Shown: one piece after another, positions 6,779 through 14,414 of the stretch
Layout of the letters: each line of letters begins with the position of its first letter
How positions within the stretch are numbered: position 1 is the first letter of the stretch
NCBI GenBank assembly: GCA_965368175.1
Contig: CBDULX010000031.1
Location: 1 to 19,333 of the forward strand
Direction: 5' to 3'
Length of the DNA: 19,333 nucleotides
From: CBDULX01 sp965368175
GTDB taxonomy: Bacteria > Pseudomonadota > Gammaproteobacteria > SZUA-229
Made by a program: the position numbers and the translations under genes
The notes under the pieces: model-generated
The model's input: only the letters and a program-made list of their open reading frames with translations
The model's database searches: none
Told to the model about the DNA's origin: nothing

Positions 6779-7927
6779 TTATTTGGGGCTGTATTTGTTA
6801 ATGAAATCATAAGCTAGCTGGCTAGCCTGTTTTTTTTCATCAGCTAGCAACTGGTTATAAGTGGCGATTTTGTTTTTATGGGCATTTTTTACTCCTTGAC
6901 TGGTAGCGAGATAAAACCAGGCATAGGCCTCTAGTGGATCTTTCTGAGTACCTTTGCCCGTATAGCAGGCAATGCCATAGTCCAGCTGTGCCATACCATG
7001 GCCTTTTCTGGCAGCTTCCAGAAACAGATTTACACCTATAAGGTAATCACGTTTTACGCCATAGCCGTTGACGTACATTTTACCCAGAGCATATTGGGCA
7101 CCGGTGTGCCCCTGGTCTGCAGCTTTTCGATACCAGTCGAGAGCCTGTTTTTCGTCTTTTTTTATAACCTGACCCTGATAATAGAGTTCTCCGAGCTGGA
7201 ACTGAGCCTCGGGGTGATGGGTCCTGGCCGTTTTTTGATACAGCTCCAGTGCTTTGGGCAGATTGACTTCAATCTCTTTACCCTGTCGGTATTGATCCGC
7301 CAGGGTCAGCATGGCAAGTGAATCGCTATTATTGGCAGCTTGATTGAGTAGCTGGAAGGCCTTGCTGGTGTTTTTCTTAATGCCATCACCTGTGAGAAAC
7401 ATCAGTCCCAGGCTTCTCTGGGCCAGTACATGGTTATTTTCAGCAGCCTTGTAATACCAGTAGGCAGCCTTGGAAGGTTTGGCTGTAACCCCCTCGCCCG
7501 ATTGATACATTTCACCGACCATATACATGGCATTTTGGTTGCCTGAACGGGCGGCTTTTAGCAGCCATTGAAGTGCTTTGCTGCTATTTTTTTCCAGCTC
7601 GGTACCATCCCGGTAAAGCTTTCCAAGTAGAAACTGGGACTCGGTATGATCTTGCTGGGCAGCCAGCTGGAACCAGTGAGCGGCTTTATCCGGGTTGTTA
7701 CGATCACCTTTTTGCTTCAGATACATGTTCCCTAGCATGAACTGGGCTTCTGCGTCTCCACTATTGGCCAGTGGGAACCAGAGCATGAGTGCAGTGGCGT
7801 AATCCTGTTTCTGGTAGGCGGCCATGGCCGTATCAAAATCAGAAGGCTGGGCACTGTTCTCTGACTGCACTACGCTAGCTTTTAGGGCAAAAGCAATAAA
7901 ACAGAGAGTTAAATATTTAACACTAAT
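6779..7927 (-). CDS. secreted Sel1-like repeat protein, apparent ATT start
   Basis: An alpha-solenoid of roughly eight Sel1-like repeats (A-x-W-x-x-x-A-A-x-x-G-x-x-x-A-Q-x-x-L-G type), for example GDAEAQFMLGNMYLKQKG and GHTGAQYALGKMYVNGYG; such proteins act as scaffolds for protein partners. The first standard start in frame is GTG 7868-7870, which has no ribosome site. The frame stays open further up, to a TAA, and encodes a convincing signal peptide, SVKYLTLCFIAFALKAS, before VVQSENS. The only possible starts for it are ATT at 7925-7927 (AGG 9 bases upstream) or a neighbouring ATC. I therefore extend the gene to ATT, giving 382 residues and export to the periplasm. An ATG lost by mutation or a sequencing error would look the same. 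The partner is unknown. Confidence 0.8.
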   Translation of the reverse strand: MSVKYLTLCFIAFALKASVVQSENSAQPSDFDTAMAAYQKQDYATALMLWFPLANSGDAEAQFMLGNMYLKQKGDRNNPDKAAHWFQLAAQQDHTESQFLLGKLYRDGTELEKNSSKALQWLLKAARSGNQNAMYMVGEMYQSGEGVTAKPSKAAYWYYKAAENNHVLAQRSLGLMFLTGDGIKKNTSKAFQLLNQAANNSDSLAMLTLADQYRQGKEIEVNLPKALELYQKTARTHHPEAQFQLGELYYQGQVIKKDEKQALDWYRKAADQGHTGAQYALGKMYVNGYGVKRDYLIGVNLFLEAARKGHGMAQLDYGIACYTGKGTQKDPLEAYAWFYLATSQGVKNAHKNKIATYNQLLADEKKQASQLAYDFINKYSPK

Positions 7928-8000
7928 GGTGATTTACCTGTGGATGTTTTCTTTCTCTGGAGTATAGAAAAAATCAGGAAAATTGGAATATTGAGTCCTG

Positions 8001-8013
8001 GGGAGCCCCTGAT
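8001..8013 (+). repeat. solitary repeat-end-like sequence after trx
   Basis: GGGAGCCCCTGAT matches the left end of the palindromic repeats at 12 of 13 bases and lies four bases past the thioredoxin stop. No matching body follows, because the body would lie in the coding sequence. It may be a remnant or coincidence. Confidence 0.25.
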
Positions 8014-8016
8014 TAA

Positions 8017-8361
8017 TTATTTTTTTGTATGCTCATCGATAAAATTACGGATGAATTGTAGAGGTTTGGCACCACTGAAGCGACCGACTTCATCGCCGTT
8101 ATGGAACAGGATGATTGTCGGGAATCCACGTACCTTGTAGTGGCCTGCCAGTTTCATATTGTCACCGTCATCCACTTCTACTTTGGCGATACCGATCTGG
8201 CCTTCGAATTCATGGGCCACTTTTTCAAGGATCGGTGCGATCACCCGACAGGGCGAGCACCAGTCTGCCCAAAGGTCGACCAGTATGGGCCTTTCGTGGG
8301 AAGCCTTGATGACTTTGTCATCAAATTCAGGTAAATCAACAACAAATAAGGAATCAGTCAT
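8017..8361 (-). CDS. trxA: thioredoxin with CSPC active site
   Basis: A 114-residue single-domain thioredoxin, a cytosolic dithiol reductant. The fold landmarks are present: VDLWADWCSPCR with the redox cysteines at 35 and 38, IAKVEVDD, and the cis-proline in VRGFPTIILFHNG. The active site is WCSPC rather than the usual WCGPC. The start is set at the ATG 8359-8361, because the family begins here; a longer frame reaching 8451 would add about 30 unrelated residues encoded by intergenic hairpin sequence. No good ribosome site is seen. It follows the lpd-like gene by 94 bases on the same strand, which suggests the two are co-transcribed, so this thioredoxin may serve that dehydrogenase or a shared substrate. 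No signal peptide. Confidence 0.92.
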   Translation of the reverse strand: MTDSLFVVDLPEFDDKVIKASHERPILVDLWADWCSPCRVIAPILEKVAHEFEGQIGIAKVEVDDGDNMKLAGHYKVRGFPTIILFHNGDEVGRFSGAKPLQFIRNFIDEHTKK

Positions 8362-8423
8362 GGTTTTAAAATAAAAAATGTTCAGATAAAGGTTAAGTGG
8401 TGCATCGCCGGGTTTCAGGAGAC

Positions 8424-8450
8424 TGGGGGCCTCATCGCTGGGTGCCCCCA
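8424..8450 (-). other. intercistronic hairpin between lpd-like and trx genes
   Basis: TGGGGGC, 13 bases, GCCCCCA form a 7-bp GC-rich stem a few bases after the dehydrogenase stop codon. No T-run follows, so it may be an mRNA-stability or attenuating hairpin rather than a strong terminator. Confidence 0.4.
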
Positions 8451-8455
8451 TATGA

Positions 8456-9871
8456 TTACTGTTCGACCGGAGTAAGTTCTATCGGCCAGTCAGGATCTGT
8501 GATGTCCAGTTTGGATTTGCAGTCATACAGCGCTGCCTGCAGAGCTTCTTCTATGACCGGGTGGTAGAACGGCATCTTTAGCATATCCTGAATGGTGAGT
8601 CCCATTTCGATGGACCAGCATAATAAGTGGCCCAGGTTCTCGCCTTTCACCGAAATCATGGAGGCTCCGAGTAATTTGCCCGTGTTTTTATCGGCATAGA
8701 CTCGGATAATGCCCTTGTTATTGCCCATGATCAGGGCACGTCCCACAGGTGCCAGTCTCATTTCACCGATGGCAGTGGTGTTCATATCCAGCTCCGACAG
8801 GCTGGCACCGACACTGACAATGTTAGGGTCGCAGAAAGTAATAGCCAGAGGGGTTTTAAGTTTGAATGCTACAGGCTTCTTGAGCATGGCATTGTATCCC
8901 GCCACCCGTCCTTCGAAGCCAGCTTCATGCAGAATGGCCTTTTCGGCGGTGACATCACCGGCAATAAAAACAGGCAAATCAGCCAGTTGCATGGTATGGG
9001 GGTTGAATATGGGGACCTCCTGTCGACCCAGCTCTATTCCAAGTACTTCGAGCTTGAGCTTGTCGGTGTTGGGGCGACGGCCCATACTGGCAAGGATTTT
9101 ATCCACCACGACTTCATTGTCACCGGCCCTGACTTTGAGTTTGCCATCGGATGTTTCGGTAATTTGGGCAGCGTGACCCAGCCAGAGAGGCATTTCTTTG
9201 CCAAGGGTGTCGATGGCGATGGTGTTAACATCATCGTCATCGATACCACCGATGCGGGTTTGCTGGTCAATGCCGGTAACCCGTATGCCCATGCGATGTA
9301 GCGCCTGGCCAATTTCCAGACCAATGACGCCCAGACCAACGATGGCAATGGATTCTGGCAGTTCATGCATCTCGAAGATGTCATCGGTGGTAATTATTTT
9401 ACTGGCAAATGCAGACCAGGCATCGGGGATGATGGGCCGTGAGCCAGTGGCAATGATAATTTTTTTAGCTCTGATGGTTTCACCATTTTCGGTTTCAAGT
9501 GTATTGCTGTCTACAAAGCTGGCAAAAGATCTGATGAGCTGATTTTCATTTAAATTATCGGTAGAGTTGCCCAGGGTGCGATCTACAAAATTGTCGCGTA
9601 GGTCTTCAACGTGTTCCATGGCGTCAGTAATATTAAGGCTCAGGTGCTTGCCACCTTCAATGCCTTCCCGTTCGAAAATACACCGTCGATGAAAGTCTTC
9701 AGCAACCTGAATCATAACCTTTGAGGGCATACAGCCAACACGGGCGCAGGTGGTGCCCAGTTCACCACCATCAATCAGAACAAAATTGTCAGTTTTTTTT
9801 CGGATCTGGCCCATTGCATATAGACCGGCGCTGCCTGCGCCAATAATTGCGACTTCAACTTCGCGAACCAT
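8456..9871 (-). CDS. lpd: dihydrolipoamide dehydrogenase, Lpd3-like
   Basis: FAD-dependent class I disulfide oxidoreductase that oxidises dihydrolipoamide (or a similar dithiol) with NAD. Residues 9-14 form the FAD dinucleotide fold (IGAGSAG); the redox disulfide is C42-x4-C47 in GTTCARVGCMPSK; the NAD fold has VGLGVIGLEIGQAL; the second FAD motif is VFIAGDVTAE; the C-terminal His/Glu pair is H437 and E442 in FYHPVIEEAL. The length of 471 matches the family. The CARVGCMPSK variant is that of Lpd3-type paralogues in Pseudomonas rather than the pyruvate dehydrogenase E3 (CLNVGCIPSK), and no 2-oxoacid dehydrogenase genes are nearby. AAGGG lies 8 bases before the ATG. It is followed by thioredoxin, so the electron acceptor or donor could be another dithiol. 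Confidence 0.9.
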   Translation of the reverse strand: MVREVEVAIIGAGSAGLYAMGQIRKKTDNFVLIDGGELGTTCARVGCMPSKVMIQVAEDFHRRCIFEREGIEGGKHLSLNITDAMEHVEDLRDNFVDRTLGNSTDNLNENQLIRSFASFVDSNTLETENGETIRAKKIIIATGSRPIIPDAWSAFASKIITTDDIFEMHELPESIAIVGLGVIGLEIGQALHRMGIRVTGIDQQTRIGGIDDDDVNTIAIDTLGKEMPLWLGHAAQITETSDGKLKVRAGDNEVVVDKILASMGRRPNTDKLKLEVLGIELGRQEVPIFNPHTMQLADLPVFIAGDVTAEKAILHEAGFEGRVAGYNAMLKKPVAFKLKTPLAITFCDPNIVSVGASLSELDMNTTAIGEMRLAPVGRALIMGNNKGIIRVYADKNTGKLLGASMISVKGENLGHLLCWSIEMGLTIQDMLKMPFYHPVIEEALQAALYDCKSKLDITDPDWPIELTPVEQ

Positions 9872-9935
9872 GATGTTTACCCTTGTTAAATGATTTTGTG
9901 AATAGTATTACTGATGACTTATTAAGTCACCCGCC

Positions 9936-10850
9936 TTATGCGAGGGATTTTCTTAGTCTGGTTTCAACCAGTATCCGATTGAGCCAGGCATTACGGGTGA
10001 TTCGGGGATATAGTTTGTATCGACGGCTGACATCCAGAGCGCGACCAACTGCGGCATCCTCAAGCCTCTGGCGGGTGGCTTTGGAGATGTGGCTGAGGGT
10101 AAGCAGGCTGGGTGCTAGCCAGTGATGATAATCCTCGACCAGCGTTCGGGCACTGTCTTCTGGCCAGTCTTCTTTGATCAGTAATTCAGGGAATTGTCCT
10201 GCGGTTAAGTGGCGCTCGAACAATTCATCTTTAAGATTCTGTCCCTGAAGGCCCTGGCCTGAGCCATCCCGGTTCCTGGGAAACCATTGTGCTCTGATGG
10301 GGTTGCAGGTGTTTTCATTGATCAGGCGCTGAATAGTAAGTATCGGGTCATCGCTGTTCTGGAATTGTTGCGGTTGAAAATCGTGTTTCGCTTTATCACT
10401 GGCACGCCAGCGCTGGATAGCAAGCTGATTCAGCTGGTGGATATCAATGGCGCTTCTGAGCAGGGCGATGGGTAAGCCTTGCTGGCAGTCAAGCATCCAC
10501 AGTTCAAATTGATCGGTATGGGCAAAGGGCAGTTCTGGCAACGACTGCTGAATGACGTTGACCAGTGCTTCCTCAACATAAGACTGATCAGGCAGGTCCA
10601 GGCCTGGATCCAGAGGAATACGAGAGATACCGCCAGTTTCTGTCCAGAAACCATAGAAGATATATCGACGCATGATCCCAGGGTCATTATTAATGTTCCA
10701 TTGCTGCTGATGTACTTCGCAGCTGACCTGGATTTGCCAGTTCAGTCCGTCACTGGTTAAGGCCCGGGCATAGGGTAGGCTGACGATGTGGACACTGCCC
10801 TTGAACGGAGAAAGCTGACGTATGCTGTAGTGCCTGGCCTCTGTATTCAA
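9936..10850 (-). CDS. conserved-looking protein of unknown function, 304 aa
   Basis: Not recognised. A soluble protein with no signal peptide or membrane span. It is mixed alpha/beta at the N-terminus (VHIVSLPYARALTSDGLNWQIQVS, then RRYIFYGFWTETGGISRIPLDP) and Trp-rich and helical toward the C-terminus (HHWLAPSLLTLSH, NAWLNRILVETRLRK). The start is a TTG at 10848-10850 with AAAGGG 9 bases upstream, lying only 13 bases after the Nudix gene stop, so the two are co-translated from one message. That link suggests a role beside nucleotide clean-up or NAD metabolism, but this is inference from position only. Confidence 0.8.
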   Translation of the reverse strand: MNTEARHYSIRQLSPFKGSVHIVSLPYARALTSDGLNWQIQVSCEVHQQQWNINNDPGIMRRYIFYGFWTETGGISRIPLDPGLDLPDQSYVEEALVNVIQQSLPELPFAHTDQFELWMLDCQQGLPIALLRSAIDIHQLNQLAIQRWRASDKAKHDFQPQQFQNSDDPILTIQRLINENTCNPIRAQWFPRNRDGSGQGLQGQNLKDELFERHLTAGQFPELLIKEDWPEDSARTLVEDYHHWLAPSLLTLSHISKATRQRLEDAAVGRALDVSRRYKLYPRITRNAWLNRILVETRLRKSLA

Positions 10851-10863
10851 TTGGAGGTGCCCT

Positions 10864-11427
10864 TTAGTAAACGCTTACTCTGACTGCCTGGTCCGGGCCA
10901 CGGACAATTTCACCATTGTGGACTGTGAACTGGCCGGATTTACGGTCTGCATAGTAGAGTTTCAATGTTTCTGTCATGACCGGGAAAGCCATTTTATGCC
11001 AGGGAATACTGGATTCATCGAAGAGTGTGGTTTCCAGGCTTTCGGCGCCAGGATGCGCATGGCCATCGACCAGCTGGGCGCGATATATTACATATACCTG
11101 TGAGATATGGGGGATGCTGAACATACAGAATAAAGACATATTGCTAAGTGTCGCATTGGCTTCTTCCTGAGATTCGCGAGCTGCGCCTTGTGCTGTGGTT
11201 TCGCCATTTTCCATGAATCCGGCAGGAAGAGTCCAGAGTCCATACCGGGGTTCTATGGCTCGCTTGCAAAGCAGGATGCGATTTTGCCACTCAGGGATAC
11301 AACCTGCGATGATGCGTGGATTCTGGTAGTGGATGGTATCGCATCGGTCGCATATAAATCTTGGTAAATTGTCGCCTTCAGGAATTTTATGACTCACCGG
11401 TGAGCCACATCGACTACAGAATTTCAT
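10864..11427 (-). CDS. Nudix hydrolase with N-terminal zinc ribbon
   Basis: Hydrolyses a nucleoside diphosphate linked to another group. The N-terminus has a zinc ribbon (CSRCG and CDRCD, then IHYQNPR), the type found ahead of Nudix domains of NADH- or ADP-ribose-type enzymes. The Nudix box is complete at about residues 70-92: G-x5-E-x7-RE-x2-EE in GFMENGETTAQGAARESQEE. At 187 residues it is shorter than E. coli NudC (257), and the SQPWPFPxS motif of NADH pyrophosphatases is missing, so the substrate is open. It starts two bases after the stop of the aspartic-protease gene and ends 13 bases before the 304-aa gene; all three form an operon. Confidence 0.9.
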   Translation of the reverse strand: MKFCSRCGSPVSHKIPEGDNLPRFICDRCDTIHYQNPRIIAGCIPEWQNRILLCKRAIEPRYGLWTLPAGFMENGETTAQGAARESQEEANATLSNMSLFCMFSIPHISQVYVIYRAQLVDGHAHPGAESLETTLFDESSIPWHKMAFPVMTETLKLYYADRKSGQFTVHNGEIVRGPDQAVRVSVY

Positions 11428-11429
11428 AA

Positions 11430-11969
11430 TTAATAATTATCTGAATATTGTTTTAAAGTCAGGATGTTACCGCGTTGGGTGAATTCCAGGTGTTTTAAAA
11501 AGCTCATGCCCAGCAGGACGTCATGATCCTTTATATTGGGATTGATGGTGGCCCGTATATTGTTGAGCTTGATGTCACCCAGGGCTACTTCAGCTATTTC
11601 GGTTGCATAGACTCTGGCATTGCCATTGGCCGTTTGATATACCAGTTCCCGTCCCTGATGAAGGCCAATTTTATGCGCAATAGCCGCAGGAACAGAGACA
11701 TCTGTAGCGCCGGTGTCCAGCATAAATGTTACCGGGTAACCATTGATCTGACCGGAGCTAACATAATGACCGTAATGGTTGCGTTTAAGCTCAAGTTCGG
11801 TCACACCTGTAGTGGGGTTCAGTGTTTGCAGACTCTGGTTTGGGTTATGTTGTCTGTCCAGAATGTAATTGAACATATATCCCAGCAACAGCATTAGCAG
11901 TATCCACATAGCCATGATCATGACGCTGCCCATTTTTTTCTGCTGTTTATCTGCTTCGTTTGACTGCAT
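11430..11969 (-). CDS. membrane-anchored retropepsin-like aspartic protease
   Basis: A clan AA (pepsin/retropepsin-like) protein of the TIGR02281-type bacterial family. The ATG at 11967-11969 is preferred over one 66 bases upstream, because AGGTGG lies six bases before it. In the 179-residue product a membrane helix comes first (about residues 13-32, GSVMIMAMWILLMLLLGYMF). The protease domain follows with the catalytic motif MLDTGATDVSVP, a flap-like region, and the family's closing DVLLGMSFLKHLEFTQRGN. The single DTG means that it must dimerise to be active. The short N-terminal segment is polar and cytoplasmic, so the protease should face the periplasm. Substrates are unknown. First gene of the operon with the Nudix hydrolase. 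Confidence 0.88.
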   Translation of the reverse strand: MQSNEADKQQKKMGSVMIMAMWILLMLLLGYMFNYILDRQHNPNQSLQTLNPTTGVTELELKRNHYGHYVSSGQINGYPVTFMLDTGATDVSVPAAIAHKIGLHQGRELVYQTANGNARVYATEIAEVALGDIKLNNIRATINPNIKDHDVLLGMSFLKHLEFTQRGNILTLKQYSDNY

Positions 11970-12015
11970 TGAAATCCACCTGATATTTTGTATCAGCTTA
12001 TCATATAAGTCGAAA

Positions 12016-12031
12016 ATCCCAGAAATGGGAT
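12016..12031. promoter_or_regulatory. hairpin or operator between divergent operons
   Basis: ATCCCA-GAAA-TGGGAT is a 6-bp inverted repeat with a GNRA-type loop. It lies in the 114-base gap between the divergent protease and PilZ operons, about 50 bases from each start, and could be an operator shared by both. Confidence 0.35.
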
Positions 12032-12083
12032 ACACATAGTCTATGATTAAACAAGAAATTACATTATCTAGAATGTCAGGCCT

Positions 12084-12461
12084 ATGGAAAAGTTCAGTGA
12101 GCGTCGTAACAATTCACGCCTGATGCGTGATGATCGGCTGTTTATTCAGATATTAGGGGCATCGGAGAATCCTGAGCTGGTGGGGAATACTCTGTCCTGT
12201 TCTGCGCTGGATATTTCCAGACAGGGGATTCGACTAGGAGTCGATTATGAGGCACCTGTAGGGAGCGAAATAGAGTTGTGGATTGATATCAAAGGCATGG
12301 CCAATAAATATTTTCTTAATGGTTCCGTTAAATGGTGCTATGAACTGGATTCGGACACAACTGCATATGAATTGGGCATAGAGCTGGTGGATAATGGGCT
12401 AACCGATTATGACATCTGGCAGGGAATGGTGGATGAGATGGAGGAATCCAATATCCTGTGA
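12084..12461 (+). CDS. PilZ-domain protein, 125 aa
   Basis: Second PilZ protein of the window, a predicted c-di-GMP receptor. The binding motifs are intact: ERRNNSR (RxxxR at residues 8-12) and DISRQG near residue 43; the fold closes with YFLNGSVKWC. It shares the YFL-x-G-x-V-(R/K)-WC stretch and length with the protein at 546-926, so the two look like paralogues. CAGG lies only a few bases before the ATG, a weak ribosome site. The stop overlaps the GTG start of the Mut7-C gene (GTGA), so translation is coupled and the PilZ protein leads an operon of three. Confidence 0.9.
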   Translation: MEKFSERRNNSRLMRDDRLFIQILGASENPELVGNTLSCSALDISRQGIRLGVDYEAPVGSEIELWIDIKGMANKYFLNGSVKWCYELDSDTTAYELGIELVDNGLTDYDIWQGMVDEMEESNIL

Positions 12462-12940
12462 AGCTGTTTTGTGATGAAATGTTAATAAAATTAGGGCGTT
12501 GGCTCAGGGTAGCCGGTTACGATACCCGTATAGCCCGACAGGGAATGAGTGATCGGCAGATTATGCAACTCGCCAGAGAGGAAAATCGGTGCCTGATTAC
12601 TCGCGATAGTAAGTTAATGGAATTTCGAAATGCCACTGCAATGGTGGTGTTACTGGAATGCAAATTGATGGATCAGTGCCTTGAAGAAGTTACGCGAAAA
12701 CTGCACATTAACTGGTTAAACAAACCATTTAGCCGTTGCCTGAATTGCAATACATTACTGATCGAAGCCGGAGATGAGCAATACCGTCAGTTACCGGACA
12801 AAGTCAAAAAAGATGTTACAGGATTGTGTTATTGTCCCGATTGTCAGCAGCTATTCTGGGAAGGCGGTCACGTGCGACGAATGCGACATCAATTAGAATA
12901 TTATAATGCATTTTTTGGGGAACACTTAGTTGGTCAATGA
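12458..12940 (+). CDS. Mut7-C RNase domain protein (PIN-like with zinc ribbon)
   Basis: A 160-residue protein matching the Mut7-C domain, a PIN-like nuclease fold followed by a zinc ribbon, predicted to cut RNA. The acidic active-site positions are visible in KLFCDEMLIKLGRWLR, GMSDRQI and LITRDSKL. The zinc ribbon has CLNC near residue 90 and CYCPDC near residue 125, followed by the characteristic FWEGGHVRRM. The start is a GTG overlapping the PilZ stop, and its end overlaps the next gene by 11 bases. Placement between a c-di-GMP receptor and an unknown protein suggests an RNA-processing response to c-di-GMP, but Mut7-C genes often occur in many contexts, so this is a hypothesis. Confidence 0.88.
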   Translation: MKLFCDEMLIKLGRWLRVAGYDTRIARQGMSDRQIMQLAREENRCLITRDSKLMEFRNATAMVVLLECKLMDQCLEEVTRKLHINWLNKPFSRCLNCNTLLIEAGDEQYRQLPDKVKKDVTGLCYCPDCQQLFWEGGHVRRMRHQLEYYNAFFGEHLVGQ

Positions 12941-13610
12941 AATCTATAGCGATGAAGATAGCGAACTGGAAGAGCTGGTTCTGAGGGAAAGCATCGTCAG
13001 CGCAACAGGTTTGAATCAGAATAGCCTGCATATCGGTATACAGGGAGACCCTTCGCTTAGGGAGACTTCACTGCAGCGCAAACGATATGAAAGTCCGGTT
13101 GATAAAATTATGGGGCCTCTGTTCCTGAATATCGAAGACCTGATGCTCAACCGTGGCATCTATCGGATTTTCATAGGGTTCAATAGCGGTGAAATCCGCA
13201 CTAATTCTATTTTTGATCCCCTGCGTCAGGAGATTCATGCTGCTGAAAAGCTGGCAGATCCTGCCTATGTTGATCGCCAGTTCCCGAAAATTTCATATAA
13301 AGATAAGATACAGGCTATGCGGGAGATATATGAAAGTATTAAAAGTAGCAGCCTGTTCGACAAAATCCCTGGTTACTGGAAGAATATATTCATCAAGCGC
13401 CACGCCTCATGGGAGCCGATGACGCTTGATGAAATTAGCACTATTATGGCTTCGTTGAAAACCATGCGTGAACTACCAGATTTCTACCTGCGCAATATTA
13501 CCATCTGTATTGTGCAGGATATGATTCGAATGCAGTTCAATTGTGACGGCACACAAATAATCAGTGCCGAAAATTATAAGAAATTTCTGGAAGAAAATAT
13601 CCCTGGCTGA
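12930..13610 (+). CDS. protein of unknown function in PilZ/Mut7-C operon, 226 aa
   Basis: Not recognised. Soluble, charged, mostly helical, no signal peptide or cysteine cluster. The N-terminal 50 residues are acidic (SDEDSELEELVLRES). A central region reads MGPLFLNIEDLMLNRGIYRIFIGFNSGEIRT, and the rest is helical with SLFDKIPGYWKNIFIKRH and PDFYLRNITICIVQDMIRM. The start is TTG 12930, with GGGGA seven bases upstream, inside the last 11 bases of the Mut7-C gene, so it is translated with it. Partner or substrate adaptor of the nuclease is one possibility; there is no direct evidence. Confidence 0.8.
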   Translation: MVNEIYSDEDSELEELVLRESIVSATGLNQNSLHIGIQGDPSLRETSLQRKRYESPVDKIMGPLFLNIEDLMLNRGIYRIFIGFNSGEIRTNSIFDPLRQEIHAAEKLADPAYVDRQFPKISYKDKIQAMREIYESIKSSSLFDKIPGYWKNIFIKRHASWEPMTLDEISTIMASLKTMRELPDFYLRNITICIVQDMIRMQFNCDGTQIISAENYKKFLEENIPG

Positions 13611-13631
13611 ACTTAGAGCTTCCTTAGCATT

Positions 13632-14414
13632 TTAATTGTCAAAAAGCTCAGTTTCATCAAATATCGGCTTTTCCTGTGGTGGATTGCCATCGTAAACCAG
13701 ATTTTTTCGTCGCTGTAGATAAGCTTCGCGGATGAATATGTAGCGATCTAATGCAGCTTCTTCCATCACTTTCTCACCTTTTAACAGATTGGCGCGTGTG
13801 TCTACAGCTTTAACTATGGTCATGCCCCAGACCGCAGTTTCATCGTCACGTGAAGAGACAGGGTAGCCATTTTCGACTTCTTTATATATCGGGTCAAAAT
13901 AGGATTCATCCACGGCGTAACCCGTGGTGTCACGGATAGTACTGGGGCCAAGAAAAGGCAGCATGAAATAAGGGCCGCTGGGAACACCCCAGTGGCCCAG
14001 GGTCTGCCCAAGGTCTTCGTTGTGTTTTTCAAGCCCCATATCCGATGCCCAGTCGATTAAGCCGAACAGACCAAGTGTGCTATTGACCAGGAAACGGCCA
14101 GTATCAGAGGCTGCCTGGCCGAATTTAAACTGAAATAAATCGTTGACGATCACCAGAACGTCATCAAGATTGCTAAAGAAATTACTGATGCCTTTTTGTA
14201 CAGGTGCGGGGGTTATTGCGTCATAACCTTTTGCTACAGGCTTGAGCAGGTATGTATCAAAGGTATCATTGAATTTATATACCGCTCGGTTGTAACTTTC
14301 CAGTGGGTCGTTTGGGTCTGCAGGATGATCGAGGGTGGCACATCCGGAGCTGTAAATAATCAACGGTAAACATGTAATTAAGGTGAGAAAAAGCTTCATC
14401 AGTGATTTATCCAT
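13632..14414 (-). CDS. mlaA: outer-membrane lipid asymmetry lipoprotein MlaA (VacJ)
   Basis: Lipoprotein of the Mla system that removes mislocalised phospholipids from the outer leaflet of the outer membrane and passes them to MlaC. The signal sequence ends in a lipobox (IYSSGC) with the acylated cysteine near residue 25. The family core is complete: DPLESYNRAVYKFNDTFD near residue 39, NFFSNLDDVLVIVNDLFQFK, RFLVNSTLGLFGLIDWA, EDLGQTLGHWGVPSGPYFMLPFLGPSTIRD and DPIYKE. At 260 residues the length is normal. The ATG at 14414 has only a weak ribosome site; a second ATG five codons down is possible. No mlaB-F genes are adjacent, which is common. It is divergent from the PlsC-like gene, so lipid handling may be controlled together. 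Confidence 0.95.
   Translation of the reverse strand: MDKSLMKLFLTLITCLPLIIYSSGCATLDHPADPNDPLESYNRAVYKFNDTFDTYLLKPVAKGYDAITPAPVQKGISNFFSNLDDVLVIVNDLFQFKFGQAASDTGRFLVNSTLGLFGLIDWASDMGLEKHNEDLGQTLGHWGVPSGPYFMLPFLGPSTIRDTTGYAVDESYFDPIYKEVENGYPVSSRDDETAVWGMTIVKAVDTRANLLKGEKVMEEAALDRYIFIREAYLQRRKNLVYDGNPPQEKPIFDETELFDN

Noticed and set aside
6758..6780. CCTGT-7 bases-ACAGG as a terminator after the Sel1-repeat gene
   Set aside because: The stem is only five pairs and no T-run follows on either strand.
8001..8450. Thioredoxin gene flanked by repeat-like ends, as if carried by a mobile element
   Set aside because: The left motif matches the family end, but the sequence near 8444-8450 is a plain hairpin and not a matching inverted end; the gene context with the dehydrogenase looks normal.
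8362..8451. Longer thioredoxin start at 8451
   Set aside because: The extra 30 residues come from a GC-rich hairpin and intergenic sequence and are not part of the thioredoxin family; the ATG at 8361 fits the family start.
13611..13660. Bidirectional terminator between the 226-aa gene and mlaA
   Set aside because: GAGCT/AGCTC could pair, but the loop is too long and half of it is mlaA coding sequence.
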